NCBI RefSeq assembly: GCF_009905375.1
Contig: NC_133648.1
Span: forward strand, 23,243,884-23,307,883
DNA: 64,000 nucleotides
Source of the DNA: Apium graveolens
Taxonomy: Eukaryota > Streptophyta > Magnoliopsida > Apiales > Apiaceae
Direction of reading: 5' to 3'
Shown here: positions 41,740-53,453 of the stretch, piece after piece
Layout: each line of letters opens with the position of its first letter
Position numbering within the stretch: position 1 is the first letter of the stretch
Translations under genes and position numbers: made by a program
The notes under the pieces: model-generated
Database searches by the model: none
Seen by the model: the letters and a program-made list of their open reading frames with translations, nothing else
Told to the model about the DNA's origin: nothing

Positions 41740-44500
41740 ATGTCTTCTGCACTATCACTCAGGAGCATACTAGAGGCTCACAAATTGACTGGTCCTAATT
41801 ATGCTGACTGGCTTCGAAACTTGAGAATTGTTCTCAGGATTGAGAAGCTGGAATATATGATTGACTCACCTAAGCCTACTGAACCTGCTAGTGATGCACA
41901 TAATGATGAAGATGTTGTGTATCGTGAGTGGATAGATGATGCAAATGTTGCTCAATGCATCATGCTAGCTTCCATGAACATTGAGCTACAGAAGCAACAT
42001 GAGCATATGGATGCTCACACTATCTTCATGCATCTACAAGAGTTGTATGATGTGGTGGGGAGGACAGCTCGATATGAGATATCGAAGGAGTTGTTCGGTT
42101 GTAGGATGTCTGAGGGATCATCTGTGAATGACCATGTACTTAAGATGATCAATTTGATTAAACGTCTTGGAAAACTTGGTTTTGCCATGGATGGGGAGCT
42201 GAGCCAAGACTTGGTCTTGCAATCGCTTTTGAGTTCGTTCTCGCAGTTTGTTGTGAACTTTCACATGAATAAGTTAGATGTCAGCCTGCCTGAACTCCAC
42301 AACATGTTGAAGACTGCGGAATCGAATTTTCCCCCTAAGAAGAGTTCTGTTCTTCTAATTGGTGAAGGTTCCAATCCTAAGAAAAGGAAGAGGAACCCTT
42401 CCAAGAAGAAGAAAGTAGGTGAGAAAATGCTGGTTCCACCAAAAGCTGAAGATCCCGAGAGCAAAGTTGTTTGCTTTCACTATAACAAGGTGGGGCACTG
42501 GAAGAGGAACTGCAAGGTTTACCTTGCAGAATTGAAGAAGAAGAAGGGTAGTGAGACTACCGCTTCTGATTCAGGTATGTTCATGATAGAAGTGAATATG
42601 TCATTAAATCAAATTTCTACTTGGGTATTAGATACCGCCTGTGGTTCTCATATCTGCAATTGTTGCAGGGACCAAGGAGAAGTAGGACTCTTGAGGAAGG
42701 GGAGGTGATTTTACTGATGGGAAATGGAGCAAGAGTTGCTGCTGAAGATGTAGAATCATTTCATTTACATATGCCTACGGGCAAGACTATTGTTTTAAAT
42801 AAGTGTTATTTTATTCCCTTGATTGTGAGGAATATTATTCCCATGTTAGACTTGGCTGGATTTTCATTTATTATTGAGAATAATGAATGTTCTATTCTTA
42901 GAGATAATATTCTTTATGGACGTGGTGCTTTAAATAATGGTCTGTATGAATGTGACATAATTTGCTTCAGATTGAACAAACTAATAAAAGAAAAGGGATG
43001 ATGAAAATCTCACTTTATAGTGGCACTGCAGTCTCCATTTAGTAGACATGGAGAGAGGACTGCAAATTTGCTAGGAATGGTACACAAAGATGTATGTGGA
43101 CCGATGTCTACGCAAGCCATGGGTGGATTTTCATACTTCATTACTTTCATAGATGATAGATCTGGATTCGGATATGTGTTTGATGAAACACAAGTCTAAG
43201 GCCTTTGAAAAGTTCAAAGAATATAAGTATGAAGTGGAGAAACAACCAAACATAGTATTATAACTCTTCGATCAGATCGAGGTGGTGAATACTTTAATGG
43301 AGTGTTTCTAGATTATCTCAAAGTAAATGGTATAGTCTCCCAGTGGACGCCTCCAGATTGGTATCTGAAAGGAGAAATTGAACTTTGTTAGACATAGTTC
43401 GGTCCATGATGAGCTATGCAAATCTTCCAGTATTCCTATGGGGTTATGCATTGGAAACCTCAGCATATTTACTGAATAAGGTGTCTTCCAAATCTGTTCC
43501 TCAAACTTCATATGAGATATGGAAAGTAAGGAAACCGAGTCTTAAACACGTTAAGATTTGGGGATGTCCAGCTTATGTCAAGTAAGTTGACCCAGATAAG
43601 CTGGAATATCGATCCGTAAAATGTAGTTTTGTGGGATATCCTAAAGAGACTTTAGGGTATTACTTTTACACCAATCATCGGGTGTTTGTCTCCAGACATG
43701 CTACCTTCTTGGAAAAGGAGTTTATCCTAGAAGGAAACAGTGGGAGCAAAATTGAACTTGATGAAGTTCAAGAAGCACAAACTACTACGTATCAAGTGGA
43801 AACACCTGTTCTGACTGAACAACCTTTTGTGGAATAGCCCATTCATAGATCAGGGAGAGTGTCTCGCCAACCTGAGAGGTAATATGGCCTTTTCATTGAG
43901 AATGACAATGAGTTGTCGATCATTAATGATGACGACCCTGTGACCTATAATGAGGCTATGAGTAGTGTTGACTCAGAGAAATGGCATAGTGCCATGAAAT
44001 CCGGAATGGAATCTATGTATACGGTATACGAAAGAATGATTAGAGCAGATGGCCAGGTGGAGACCTTTAAGGCCAGGCTTGTGGCAAAAGGATTCAAACA
44101 AAGGCAATGGATTGACTTTGATGAAACCTTTTACCTGTAGCCCTGTTAAAATCAGTTCGGATTTTGATTGCGATTGCTGCTTACTATGACTATGAGATCT
44201 GGCAATTAGCCAGATGGTTTTCTTTCCAAGAGAAATGAAAACCTAGTGTGTAAGCTACTGCGAACCATAAGTGGTTTAAAGCAAGCTTCTCGTAGATGGA
44301 ACATACGTTTTGATGAGATAATCAAAGAGTTTGATTTTATCAAAAACGAAGATGAACCATGCGTCTACAAAAGGGTTAGTGGGAGCGCGGTAACATTTCT
44401 TGTATTGTATTGAATTAGAGTTGACACACATAACAACATAGCAGACCCACTCACAAAGCTACTTTATGAAAGTCACTTTGATCGTCATAAAGACTAGATG
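41740..44500 (+). pseudogene. Element 4 gag-pol, frameshifted and RT-deleted
   Basis: Gag from ATG 41740 (MSSALSLRSILEAHKLTGPN) stays open to about 42690. The zinc knuckle CFHYNKVGHWKRNC (42472-42513) has Tyr in place of the second Cys, and the protease motif is DTAC for DTGC (about 42633). After a frameshift come the rest of PR (to about 43001), then integrase pieces GGFSYFITFIDDRSGFGYVF and RSDRGGEYFNG (about 43120-43300) and a post-integrase part (43385-43837). Of RT only the start remains (FKARLVAKGFKQRQ, about 44065), then a fragment, then the RNase H end [11 protein letters not shown] (about 44425). The RT core with YVDD is deleted. It cannot mobilise itself. Confidence 0.88.
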
Positions 44501-44543
44501 GGTATTAGATACTAGAGTGATCGGCTTTAGTACAAGTGGGAGA

Positions 44544-46220
44544 TTGAAAGGAATATGTCCTAAGTCCAATCATGTATGAGGATTTAGGAATAACTTTTAT
44601 GAATCTGTTTTGATTTCAAGGATATCAATAAAAGACTTGTTTTGTTTTTATTACGGGCTTTATCTATTTAAGTGTTTAAATAAGATATACCATAGTTTAG
44701 AGTAAAGCTTTTTATGGATTATGATGAGATCATAATAGTGAGACCTAAAAAGATGATAACTCTAAACTTAAATAGTTCCTGATCATAGGATTACTAACTG
44801 GTAATTAATAATCCGCAAAGATCGGTACATATTATGCTTGCTTCATTATGAAGGATATCTGTTCTCATAGACATTTGTGTGGTGACACTATAGCTAGTAT
44901 GTAGGTGCTTATTATAGAATAAGTTCACTGAACATGACTCGCACAGCTGAACAACTGATGGAGTTCACTCACGTGTCAGCAGTTGTTCACATAGTGATAG
45001 TTGTACAAGTATCCTTAGACTTGAGGTCATCATAGTCATCTTGTGTACACTGAACTATGCTTTGGTTTAGTTCTTAGTCTCCAGGGACAATTATTAGGGC
45101 TCTACTGGGTATAGGAATTTGTACACAAAGATAGTGTATGATCAATAAAGGATCTACCCCTTCTAGTGAAGGAAGCGAATGTTCAAGGCTGGTCCACTTA
45201 TGCTAGTTCAGGAATCTCTGGCCAGAGTGAATGAAATTAGTAAGGAGTTTCTAATTTGCATAGAACTAAGCATAGTAAATGGTAAGCAAGTGATTGAATT
45301 AGATAGGCTTGACAAGAGATCCATGCCTTGTATTTAATCGGGACATTGTAGGGTAGAAGGAGTTTATTGTACGGTAACTATTCACTGATTAGGTTCTTGG
45401 TATTCTAAGCAGTGAATTCATATTATCCGGATAGTCGCGATATGCTGAGAAGTATCCCTCACGATGTAGAATAAATGTGATTAATTAATTAATCATATTT
45501 AATAAATTAGAGAATTTATATAAATAATGATAAAATAGTTTTATTATTATTTATTTCTACTACCGGCTTAATATTGAACCTACAGGGTCACACCATAAAA
45601 AGAGAATGATTTAATAGTGGAGTAATTAATTAATAATGGCTAAATAATTATTTATTTGTGAAATAAATAATTAATTGGAAAATTTAATAATTGATTAAAT
45701 GAGATTTAATTGATTATAAATTAATTAAGAAAAGTTCTTAATATTATTAATTAAGGATTTAATTTTTGGAAATTAAATCAAGAGAGAGAATTATTTCTAG
45801 AGTGTTTAGAAAAAAGGATTACTAATTATAAGGTGTTTTAATTATTAATGAGAATAATAAATGGGATAATAATAATATTATTTATGGGAAAATTTCAGCT
45901 GAAAATTATGCCTATAAATACACTATTATAGACCCTATTTTTATTCTAACCCACATTCTAACCCGAAAACCCAAAAAGTTTGGAAAACCCAATTCACTCC
46001 ACCTTCTTCCTCCTCCTTAACATCGTTTTCTTGGTGGATACCGGTAGAGTGCATCACACTTGAGGAGCAACTGCTAAGGATCTCTGATCGTTGTCTCCGA
46101 ATTATTTTAAAAGGTTAGATTCGATCCCTCGAATTTTTATTCACGATTTATATGCTTTTATTTGGATTTTGTATGTGTAAAAGTATTTTACAATGCCCCC
46201 GCTGCGTTAAAAATCCAACA
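44544..46220 (+). repeat. 3' LTR of element 4
   Basis: 1,677 bp. Preceded by the polypurine tract AAGTGGGAGAT (44533-44543). Confidence 0.93.
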
Positions 46221-46225
46221 CAAGT

Positions 46226-46288
46226 GTTAGCTTCCGGAAATCATATCAAGAACATATATAAAATATGCCTCAAACTTTCCATTTTACA
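46226..46288 (-). repeat. 5' LTR of element 3, outer remnant
   Basis: Aligns with 32658-32723, ending TTTTACA. It completes the LTR interrupted by element 4; 46221-46225 is the duplicated caagt. Confidence 0.85.
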
Positions 46289-47099
46289 GGGTATATTTGG
46301 GTATGGTCCGTCGAACTGGGCTGAGTCAGATTGAATCGAGACTAAATCCTGGCTCAACGAGTCCCGAATCATTTGTATCCTATCAATTTCTTTTTTTTTT
46401 AATTACAAAATGTAGGTAATTAAGATTAAATAGAAAATGTTTATTTACCATTAAACCAAACATATTTAATCTGATTTAAAATCTCATTTAAATTTAAATA
46501 TCATTTTAAACTGTTACAATTTTAATATTAATTTTTGATTACTCCTGTAATTGCATGTTATTTTCAACACATGTGTTAAATATGATTCATTAAATGATTG
46601 ATATAATATTTATTAAAATATATAAAATTACAATTAAAAAAAAATAAAGTAACAAATAAATAAATTAGCTGCAAGATAAAATCTTCGACATATAATATAT
46701 TACACTTATATTACAAATTATTTGTTAACAATTAATTTAGTATATAATTTGAAAATTTTTATGAACCAAAACTATTGGTCGAAATCATTATATAATATGA
46801 GCCGCTCGTTGAAAATGAATATTATGTGATTTACAATGGCGATCCACGTGATAAGTTTTAATTGGTCAAAATTATTTTAGGAAGATCGCTTTAACTTCAT
46901 ATCTAAGCCGTTCATTGAAAGAACATATTATGCGGTTCACATAAGCGGTCCATGTGATGAGCTTTAATTGGTCAAAATCATTTTGTTCGTACCGCTCTTA
47001 CATCATATCCAGAGTCGTTTATATTGAAACCGCCTATCATGCGGTCCATATTCGTGATCCACGTGAGAGTAGTAACAGGTCGTCTAAGAATTATAATCT

Positions 47100-47157
47100 T
47101 AGCCGTTGGTTGATTTATCATCGGACAGAAGCAGAACGCATGTTACTCCTATATATT
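47100..47157 (+). promoter_or_regulatory. Promoter-like block: MSA-like motif and TATA (unit D)
   Basis: 47100-47110 is ACCAACGGCTA on the minus strand (10 of 11 to the MSA consensus YCYAACGGYYA). A TATA-like TATATATT is at 47150-47157. Same spacing as in unit C. Confidence 0.45.
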
Positions 47158-47470
47158 ACTCATCCTGTTATCCTCATTTGCAATTTACATCTTAACACAC
47201 TCTCTCTCTCTCATTTTTCAAGTGTATTTACCATATCTTCCTACCGAGTTAACCGTTAAATTCTCGAACCTTACTCTCAAAAATCATGCTTCTTGTAATT
47301 CTGAACACAATTGATCCCTCAAAATTTGAGTAGAAAAAAAGAGGATTGTTTATGATACATCAGAATAAGATTGTCTGGATGGGAAGGATGACTTTCGGAG
47401 AGGTGATGTTGGATTCTTCCTCACATGATTCTTGGACCAAACGTGCTTCGTTGATATCATGTTTCTTCTG

Positions 47471-47575
47471 AAGAGTCCGAGGTCAAATGTGAGGGAGCAA
47501 GAAAGCCTTGCCTGCTAATGGTAAGATTGCTAAGGATGCTAATTTCAGGAATCTGTTTCTGAATTTATCAGCTTC
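47471..47575 (+). pseudogene. NF-YB fragment, first part (unit D)
   Basis: Plus strand: SPRSNVREQ joined directly to KALPANGKIAKDA and, after a small indel, an SEFISF-like stretch. In NF-YB these segments are separated by the ANISRIMKK stretch, which is missing. This is the first helix region of the histone fold used for pairing with NF-YC. It runs straight into antisense cyclin sequence at about 47580. Confidence 0.75.
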
Positions 47576-47579
47576 ATCA

Positions 47580-47725
47580 CTGTTAGGTACAAGGTCTCCT
47601 GCATCAATTTGAATGTATAGTACTTCAAATTGTAGAAGACAATAATATTTAAAACCAATCTCAATCAGCCAGTCGACTAGAATCCCTCTTATTCCGTCAT
47701 TAATATCAAATTGCGTGGACATGTA
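47580..47725 (-). pseudogene. B2-type cyclin fragment, copy D (upstream exon)
   Basis: The minus strand from about 47722 reads [21 protein letters not shown], the start of the cyclin box (family: QxDINxxMRxILxDWLIEV). Intron-like sequence follows, then LMQETLYL (about 47581-47605). It supplies the exon missing from copies A-C. It sits inside NF-YB sequence of the opposite strand. Confidence 0.8.
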
Positions 47726-47778
47726 ATCCGGTGGAACACAGCTAGAAGTGAATTAGGTGTTACATTGAGTAGGGAAAA

Positions 47779-47851
47779 TGACAAATGTCGGAAAGAGAAG
47801 AGGAAGACTATTAATGGGGATGATTTGCTTTGGGCAATGGCTACTTTATGT
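47779..47851 (+). pseudogene. NF-YB fragment, second part (unit D)
   Basis: Plus strand: [23 protein letters not shown], the signature centre of the NF-YB histone fold ([25 protein letters not shown]). After ATL the similarity stops. A pyrimidine tract and CAG (about 47877) follow. Confidence 0.9.
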
Positions 47852-49509
47852 TATTGTTTTACTTTGTTTGCACTTTCCAGTACTCACTTGTATGGTGCTT
47901 TATGTTTTCATGGAACTCTTATCTTACAAAGGAGGACTTTCCATATTATTGTGAACCCAACCTGTAGGCAATTGTGACACATTTAATACTTAAGCCTTGC
48001 TCTTGTTAATATTCTTACATGGTGACACAGAAATTGAATATGTATCAGTCTATGTTCCTCGAAATATATTTTTTTGATAAAATGTTCTCAAATTTCTTGT
48101 CAAACATACCATAAAAAATTTATATAAAGTTTAAGTGTAATCTGCACATGTATATACATAATCCAAGATGTTTTAGGTGATCTCTAGTTGCTATATTTAC
48201 CAATTTTATTACAAATAGAATTGTCTCTCTCTGCAATTTATTGAGGGGTATACATAGAGAAATGATAGATGTAGATTTTGTAAGAGCATATAATTGTGCT
48301 TTCCTGTTACATTAAAGATGACAAATGCAAATTTTGTAGATGCATATAAATGTGCTTCCCTATCTGTAGTTATTGACCAGTGAATATTTTTATTTTCAAG
48401 TAACATTTGTGGAAAAGATCTAGGCCTAATAAGCAATATTAGCAAAATCACTTGCAAACAATTTGCAACTACTTTGAAAATTAATAATACCCTTCAAGAT
48501 ATGTAAACCGTCTAACTGGTATCCAAAACCATAGGAATATCAAGAATTACATGAACTCGTATCCATAGATACAATACTAATAAATCCAAAAACAGAGGTC
48601 AAGTAACTAACACAATATTGAAATAACACCAGTAATAGATAATGTGAACCCAAGGGGTAAGGGGTAAGGCCTTGCTCCTGCTGATATTTTTACCTGGTGT
48701 TGACATTGCTGAGCTGATATTCTTCCAAACATATTTCTTTGTCAAAGTTCCCAAATTTCTTGTAAAGCATAATTTTTTTTAAACAGTTTAAGTATAATCC
48801 ACACATGTATACATAAAGTTATTTGATCTCTAGTTGTTACCTATGTAATTTTTTGTTGGAGATATAACTGTCCCTCTTTGCAATTATTGACAGGTAAATT
48901 GTAATTAGTATACATAAAAAATGACAGATATAGATTTTGTAAGCTAAATGAATGAGAATATAATTGTGTTTTCATGTTAAATTAGGTGATGACAAATGCA
49001 GATTTCGTACGATGGATGTACATATAATTATGCTTCCCTATTTATAATTATTGATTAGTGAATATTTTTATTTACAAGTACATTCGTGAAAAGATTTAAG
49101 CATATAATTAAGCAATATTAGCAAAATCACTTGTAAACAAGTTGCAATTACTTTGAAAATTGATAATACCCTTCAAGATAATCCATTGTCTAACTAGTAG
49201 CAATTCAGTTGATTACATGAACTATATTAACGTATCGATAATGATAACATGGACAAATATAGTGCTAATAAATCCAAAAACCAAAAGCATATCGAGAATT
49301 ACATGAACTCGTATTGATAGGTAAATTCTAATAAATCCAAAAATAGAGGTCAAGTAACTAACACAAAGTTCTTCTCTTTTTTTTCCTAGTAACTAACACA
49401 ATGTTGATATAATATATAAGCAGCCACAAATTACATGTAAGAGTTTCTAATTTCACAGTAATAAAAGCAAGTCCCCATAAATTTTTCTATCAAATAGTAA
49501 TTAGTACAG

Positions 49510-49608
49510 TGATTTAATGATACTAAGAACTTCTTCTTGTTTCTCACCCTGATGGATGTAACGTTTAGCACGCTCTAACCAATACCTGTACTCAAGTTTT
49601 TTCTCAGG
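49510..49608 (-). pseudogene. 3' end fragment of the unknown 178-aa gene (unit D)
   Basis: Matches the last ~33 codons of 26973-27509 (EKKLEYRYWLERAKRYIHQG-like, then EEVLSII). It stops abruptly at about 49608, where unrelated sequence begins. Confidence 0.65.
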
Positions 49609-49689
49609 AAAAATCAAATAAATAATTCAGCAACACATAACAGAATTGTCAATCAATTGCTATTGACCCAATTTCAAACAACAAAATGC

Positions 49690-50365
49690 TACATTGCAGA
49701 AATAATTATCAGTTGCTCTATATGTCAGTGTAAAGATAATTAAGTCTAGTTTCTTTCAAAATGGACGGCTCACAATTTTGATTTTTGTACAGGGAGTTTT
49801 GGTTATTTTTAGTGTAGGCTTGTCAGTTTCAGAAAATGCGGAATCTGTTATGACCTAAGTTTGCAGAATAAACTTCTACATTGTAAAATTGTGTTGCACC
49901 TGTTTTATACATCATTAGAAAGATAATTAAGTCTTTTAACTTATGAAATCAACGGTTTGTTATTTAAATTTTTCTACCGGGAGATAAGTCATTTTTAGTG
50001 AAGGGTGGTTAGAATTTTGAAATGCTGAATTTGCAAAACTTCCGGCGTGAGCTGAATTAAATGCTCTAATGTAGAAGGATATAACCCGTGATTTATATTT
50101 TGTTATAAAGATAATTAAGTAGTTTTGAACAAAATTAACGGTTGGTTCATTGAATTTTTTTACAAGGAGATAAGTCATTTTTAGTGAAGTGTTGACTGTT
50201 TCGTCAAATGCTGAATCGGCTAATGACCAACTTTTAAGAATAATATGCTACAATCTAAAAGGATATAACAGCTATTCCCTATATCATTAGAAAGATAAAT
50301 AAGTCTAGTTTTATCCAAAATTAACGGTTCGGCATTTGAAATTCGACAAACCACGATATTGATAG
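49690..50365. repeat. Tandem array, ~187-bp period, four partial copies
   Basis: The marker AAAGATAAWTAAGT recurs near 49733, 49920, 50108 and 50292 (intervals about 187, 188, 184). Each copy has GAGATAAGTCATTTTTAGTG-like and AAATGCTGAATC-like blocks. Copies differ considerably, so the array is old. No ORF. Confidence 0.75.
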
Positions 50366-50589
50366 TGCATAGAATAGTGTTAATTATTACCTGCTAAAGC
50401 CAATTTTTATCTCTTCTTCTGATAGTACCAAGTCATTATTTTTAAAAACATTTTGTTGTATCCAATTTATGTCATCAGTAAAATCTTAAATGTGATCATA
50501 CCATAGCTCTAATGGATTACTAACATGTAATTGAGCAAAAATATTTTCAGAAGGATAAGTAAAACATTCAATAGAATCATACTATAACT

Positions 50590-51770
50590 TGGATGGAGTA
50601 CTAACCTGACAGTTTACCAAAATGTGTATAAAAAGTTGACGCAATTGTGACGCTGTAGCATTGATGGGAATTCTCAGTGACTGCTTCGTGCCACTCGTTA
50701 TCATTTTCCAAGAGTCCTAATACATTGCAAGCATCTTTAAATGTAGAATACACTTGACCATTGACTGTTCGAAGGTTAGCAAAAGACGTTGCTCCTTTAA
50801 ATCTGGTAAGAATAATTCTGAAGTAAAATAAATCTCTAGATGAGGCATATGTAGAATGCAACCTGCGAACAACCAAGCCTAGTTTTCTAGGTGTTCATTG
50901 ACAACTCCTACCACCCCACACAAATTTAGCATTAAACTCTTGATATGATAAGTTTCTTCCCCAACGATATTTTTTATTAGCTTCAAACCATGCTTGCAAC
51001 TTTCTTTTGCGAAATAATGAACAATTTTCAACATTTGTAAAAGACACATTACCGTTGAAGGTTATTGTCCAGCATCCTATAAGTGAACCTGGAGGCGTTC
51101 CACAGAGTCCTTTAGTGGATACTGAATCCATAAGTACGCCAAACTGCTTCCTCTAGACAAACATAACGTCGATCTAAATATTGGTTGATTTCATCAATTG
51201 GGGCAGCTTTAACAGGCTCATAACTGGATTGATCTATTTTTTGCTTTGACCAATAGCATAATAGCTATATCGTGTCCTTTCATGCAATATATAAAAATAT
51301 ATTTTTGGCTTCTTGCATGGTTGCATATTTCAATATTGATATGACACTGAAACATGACTAATAGTTCTCTGTTGTTGGGGACAACCCATCGATTCATTCT
51401 TTCGAACATTATGATTGGTTTCCCTATACACAGGAAATTTACTATTATCAAATGATATTTTCATATAGTACCTAGAACATGTATGAAATACAAAATTGTT
51501 AATACTGTATACTTTTTTGGAAGTGATGCGTGCAAGTTTTGCGATCTGAATCCATACACAGAGTTAACTTGTGTGATTCACCACACGATCCATGTATCAA
51601 AAATTGCTTAACGGCGTCATATCCGTGAAGATCTTGTTGTTTGTCAGGAATCACGACAGAAATCATTCGGTCAACTTGTTAAATGGTCTTAGGTTTGCTA
51701 TCAGGATGCAACCAAATCACCATGTGTGCATGAGGCAATCCGCGCTTTTGAAATTCTAACACATTTAAAG
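50590..51770 (-). pseudogene. Autonomous Helitron RepHel relic (Rep domain and linker)
   Basis: In order on the minus strand: VLEFQKRGLPHAHMVIWLHP (about 51705-51765), the Helitron Rep N-terminal region with its HUH-type HAH motif; PDKQQDLHGYDAVKQFLIHG; then VVPNNRELLVMFQCHINIEI C and SQKYIFIYCMKGHD (51218-51451), the second Rep region; then LSYQEFNAKFVW (about 50930) and RRLHSTYASSRDLFYFRIIL ... GQVYSTFKDACNVLGLLEND (50601-50876), the region before the PIF1-like helicase. Stops and frameshifts separate the pieces, and the helicase core with Walker A is absent. RepHel nicks DNA and drives rolling-circle transposition. This copy is dead. Confidence 0.85.
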
Positions 51771-52503
51771 CTAAAATACAAAAGAAAAAAAATTGTCTCA
51801 AAATTTAAGTAATTATATGTGATCCACGGAATGTAGTATGTAATGAAAAGTGATTTAATTGATTTGAGATTAGATCAAATGCATCTATTTCAAATACAAC
51901 AACATGCAATCTAAGCAAATTTTATATAATCATGTGTAAAAAAGTAAAATACTTACATAATAAAGCATAATTTACATAGTATATGGAAGTAAATACCTCC
52001 AATACAGCGACCAAATAAATTTTATTTCTTGATGACAATGCAACAATTGATCTAATTTCAACTTAAAAGCTCCAGCAATTACATCTGGTGCATCATTTGC
52101 AGGCCAGGCAATTTAGTTTTAGTTGTCATAGTTAAAAATATGCATGGATGTCCCATAGCACGTCATATGTCAAGAGAATCAAGAAAGTTTTAATTATGTA
52201 TCGTCTCGAACTCGTAAACGATGTCGGTAGAATATAAGACTTGCCTATAGGATTGAGATCTTCGTCTCCTCTTCTTACATGATCACATATGCCAGTAGAA
52301 TATTTTATATTTTGTTTATGATTGGTTAAAAATAATAAAAAGATTGTTGATTTATATATTGTAGATTTGTTAGTAATGAGGAAATCCAAAATTGTAGATT
52401 TGTAAATTACACTCAAATATCAAATTAATATGAGTTGATTATGATGTAGAATTATTTATTTACAGACAAAAAATAGTTGTCAACATTAATTACATGCAAT
52501 TTT
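51771..52503. other. AT-rich stretch, possibly outer Helitron sequence
   Basis: Lies upstream (minus sense) of the Rep relic. I see no conserved motif or Helitron end. Confidence 0.4.
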
Positions 52504-52872
52504 TGTTGGAAGTATTAACTATTACAGCAACATAGAGGCAATTATGTAACATATTTAACAAGCCAAGGCCAAGATAATAATTAACAATACAAAACATGTA
52601 GGTAAATAACATTCATATAAGTAACTGGAAGAACAAAGAAAGACCAGAAAGTGTACCATAGCTTTAACACATTGAAAAGAAACAGAAAAAACCGTGGTAG
52701 AAAACAGGTAAAATGTAACAAGAAAATGATTAGCTGAGTCGCCAGGCCTTGCTCAAAGCCCTGACTGATCTTGAAGAGAGAATTACCCCCACCTGCTGAG
52801 TTGGATTGCTTGCATTGCCTCCTCTAGGATAAAACAGCTCAGGACTTCATGTTGACAGCAACAACATATTCA

Positions 52873-53022
52873 ACTCCGACTAGCACCTCTGTCGCCGGAA
52901 AAATCAGCAGCTCATAGAATAGTGTTTGGGAGAGAAGAGAATCTAAATTCACCTCCGACTAGCACCTCAGTCGCCGGAAAAATCAGCAGCTCACAGAATA
53001 ATGTTTGGGAGAGAAGAGAATG
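52873..53022. repeat. Tandem duplication (~75 bp x 2) in the element 5 LTR
   Basis: CTCCGACTAGCACCTCWGTC...GGGAGAGAAGAGAAT occurs twice, at about 52873-52947 and 52951-53022, with few differences. Confidence 0.85.
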
Positions 53023-53430
53023 CAGAGAGAAGAAGAGAATGTAGGTATAGTGTGAAAAACTCAGCAACTTAGTCCTCTATTTATACTAGAAGCTAAGTGT
53101 AACTGGCCTCCCTGAATTAATTTCAGTGAATTTTGAGTTTAAATAAAATGTAACAGCTTTACATTTATCTCACACATTATAATCAGCTTTAATATTTAAT
53201 TTGAATATATTATCAGTTACAAGTTATTTATCAAATGTCTAGGTTCAATGAATCTGACTAAGCCCACTTACAAAGTGACTCAGCCCAAACTGATAAATAA
53301 ATTCTAATTAAAATATTAAATCATAAATAAATAAAATCCTCGCCTAGTTCGCCTCGCGTACGCGAGACACCAAGACATTCGCCCAAATTGCCCTTCGACC
53401 CGGTCCGGTGCGTGGCGTGGCGGGGCGGCG

Positions 53431-53453
53431 ACGCGTGTGTGTGCGCGCGCGTG
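53431..53453. other. Alternating purine-pyrimidine run (Z-DNA prone)
   Basis: 23 bp of perfect alternation (acgcgtgtgtgtgcgcgcgc plus gtg), inside a CG-dense patch (53336-53455) unlike the AT-rich surroundings. Confidence 0.7.

Larger units (their letters stand above)
38241..46220 (+). mobile_element. Ty1/copia element 4 with 1.7-kb LTRs, pol-deleted
   Basis: 7,980 bp, flanked by caagt (38236-38240, 46221-46225). LTRs 38241-39915 and 44544-46220, initiator-Met PBS, long leader (39929-41739), gag, and a broken, internally deleted pol. The long LTRs and gag wording suggest the Angela-type copia group (tentative). By hand count the LTRs differ at about 35 positions (about 2%). Confidence 0.93.
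31819..46288 (-). mobile_element. Ty1/copia element 3, 5' LTR split by element 4
   Basis: Left LTR 31819-32723. Right LTR 37402-38240 + 46226-46288, interrupted by element 4. About 6.5 kb without the insert. The flanks ggata (left) and gggta (right) could be a target duplication with one change. The pol order PR-INT-RT-RNase H shows copia. The coding region is broken in many places. A related truncated copy is element 5. Confidence 0.9.
46440..49610 (+). other. Chimeric gene-fragment unit D
   Basis: Uninterrupted fourth copy. It keeps the AT-rich upstream region, the promoter-like block, both parts of NF-YB (+) with a cyclin fragment (-) set between them, shared non-coding sequence, and the last ~100 bp of the 178-aa gene (-), where it stops. 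Units A-C lack the ~200 bp (about 47670-47880) that here hold the upstream cyclin exon and the second NF-YB part, so D shows the most complete middle. 46289-46440 holds nothing recognised. Confidence 0.7.
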
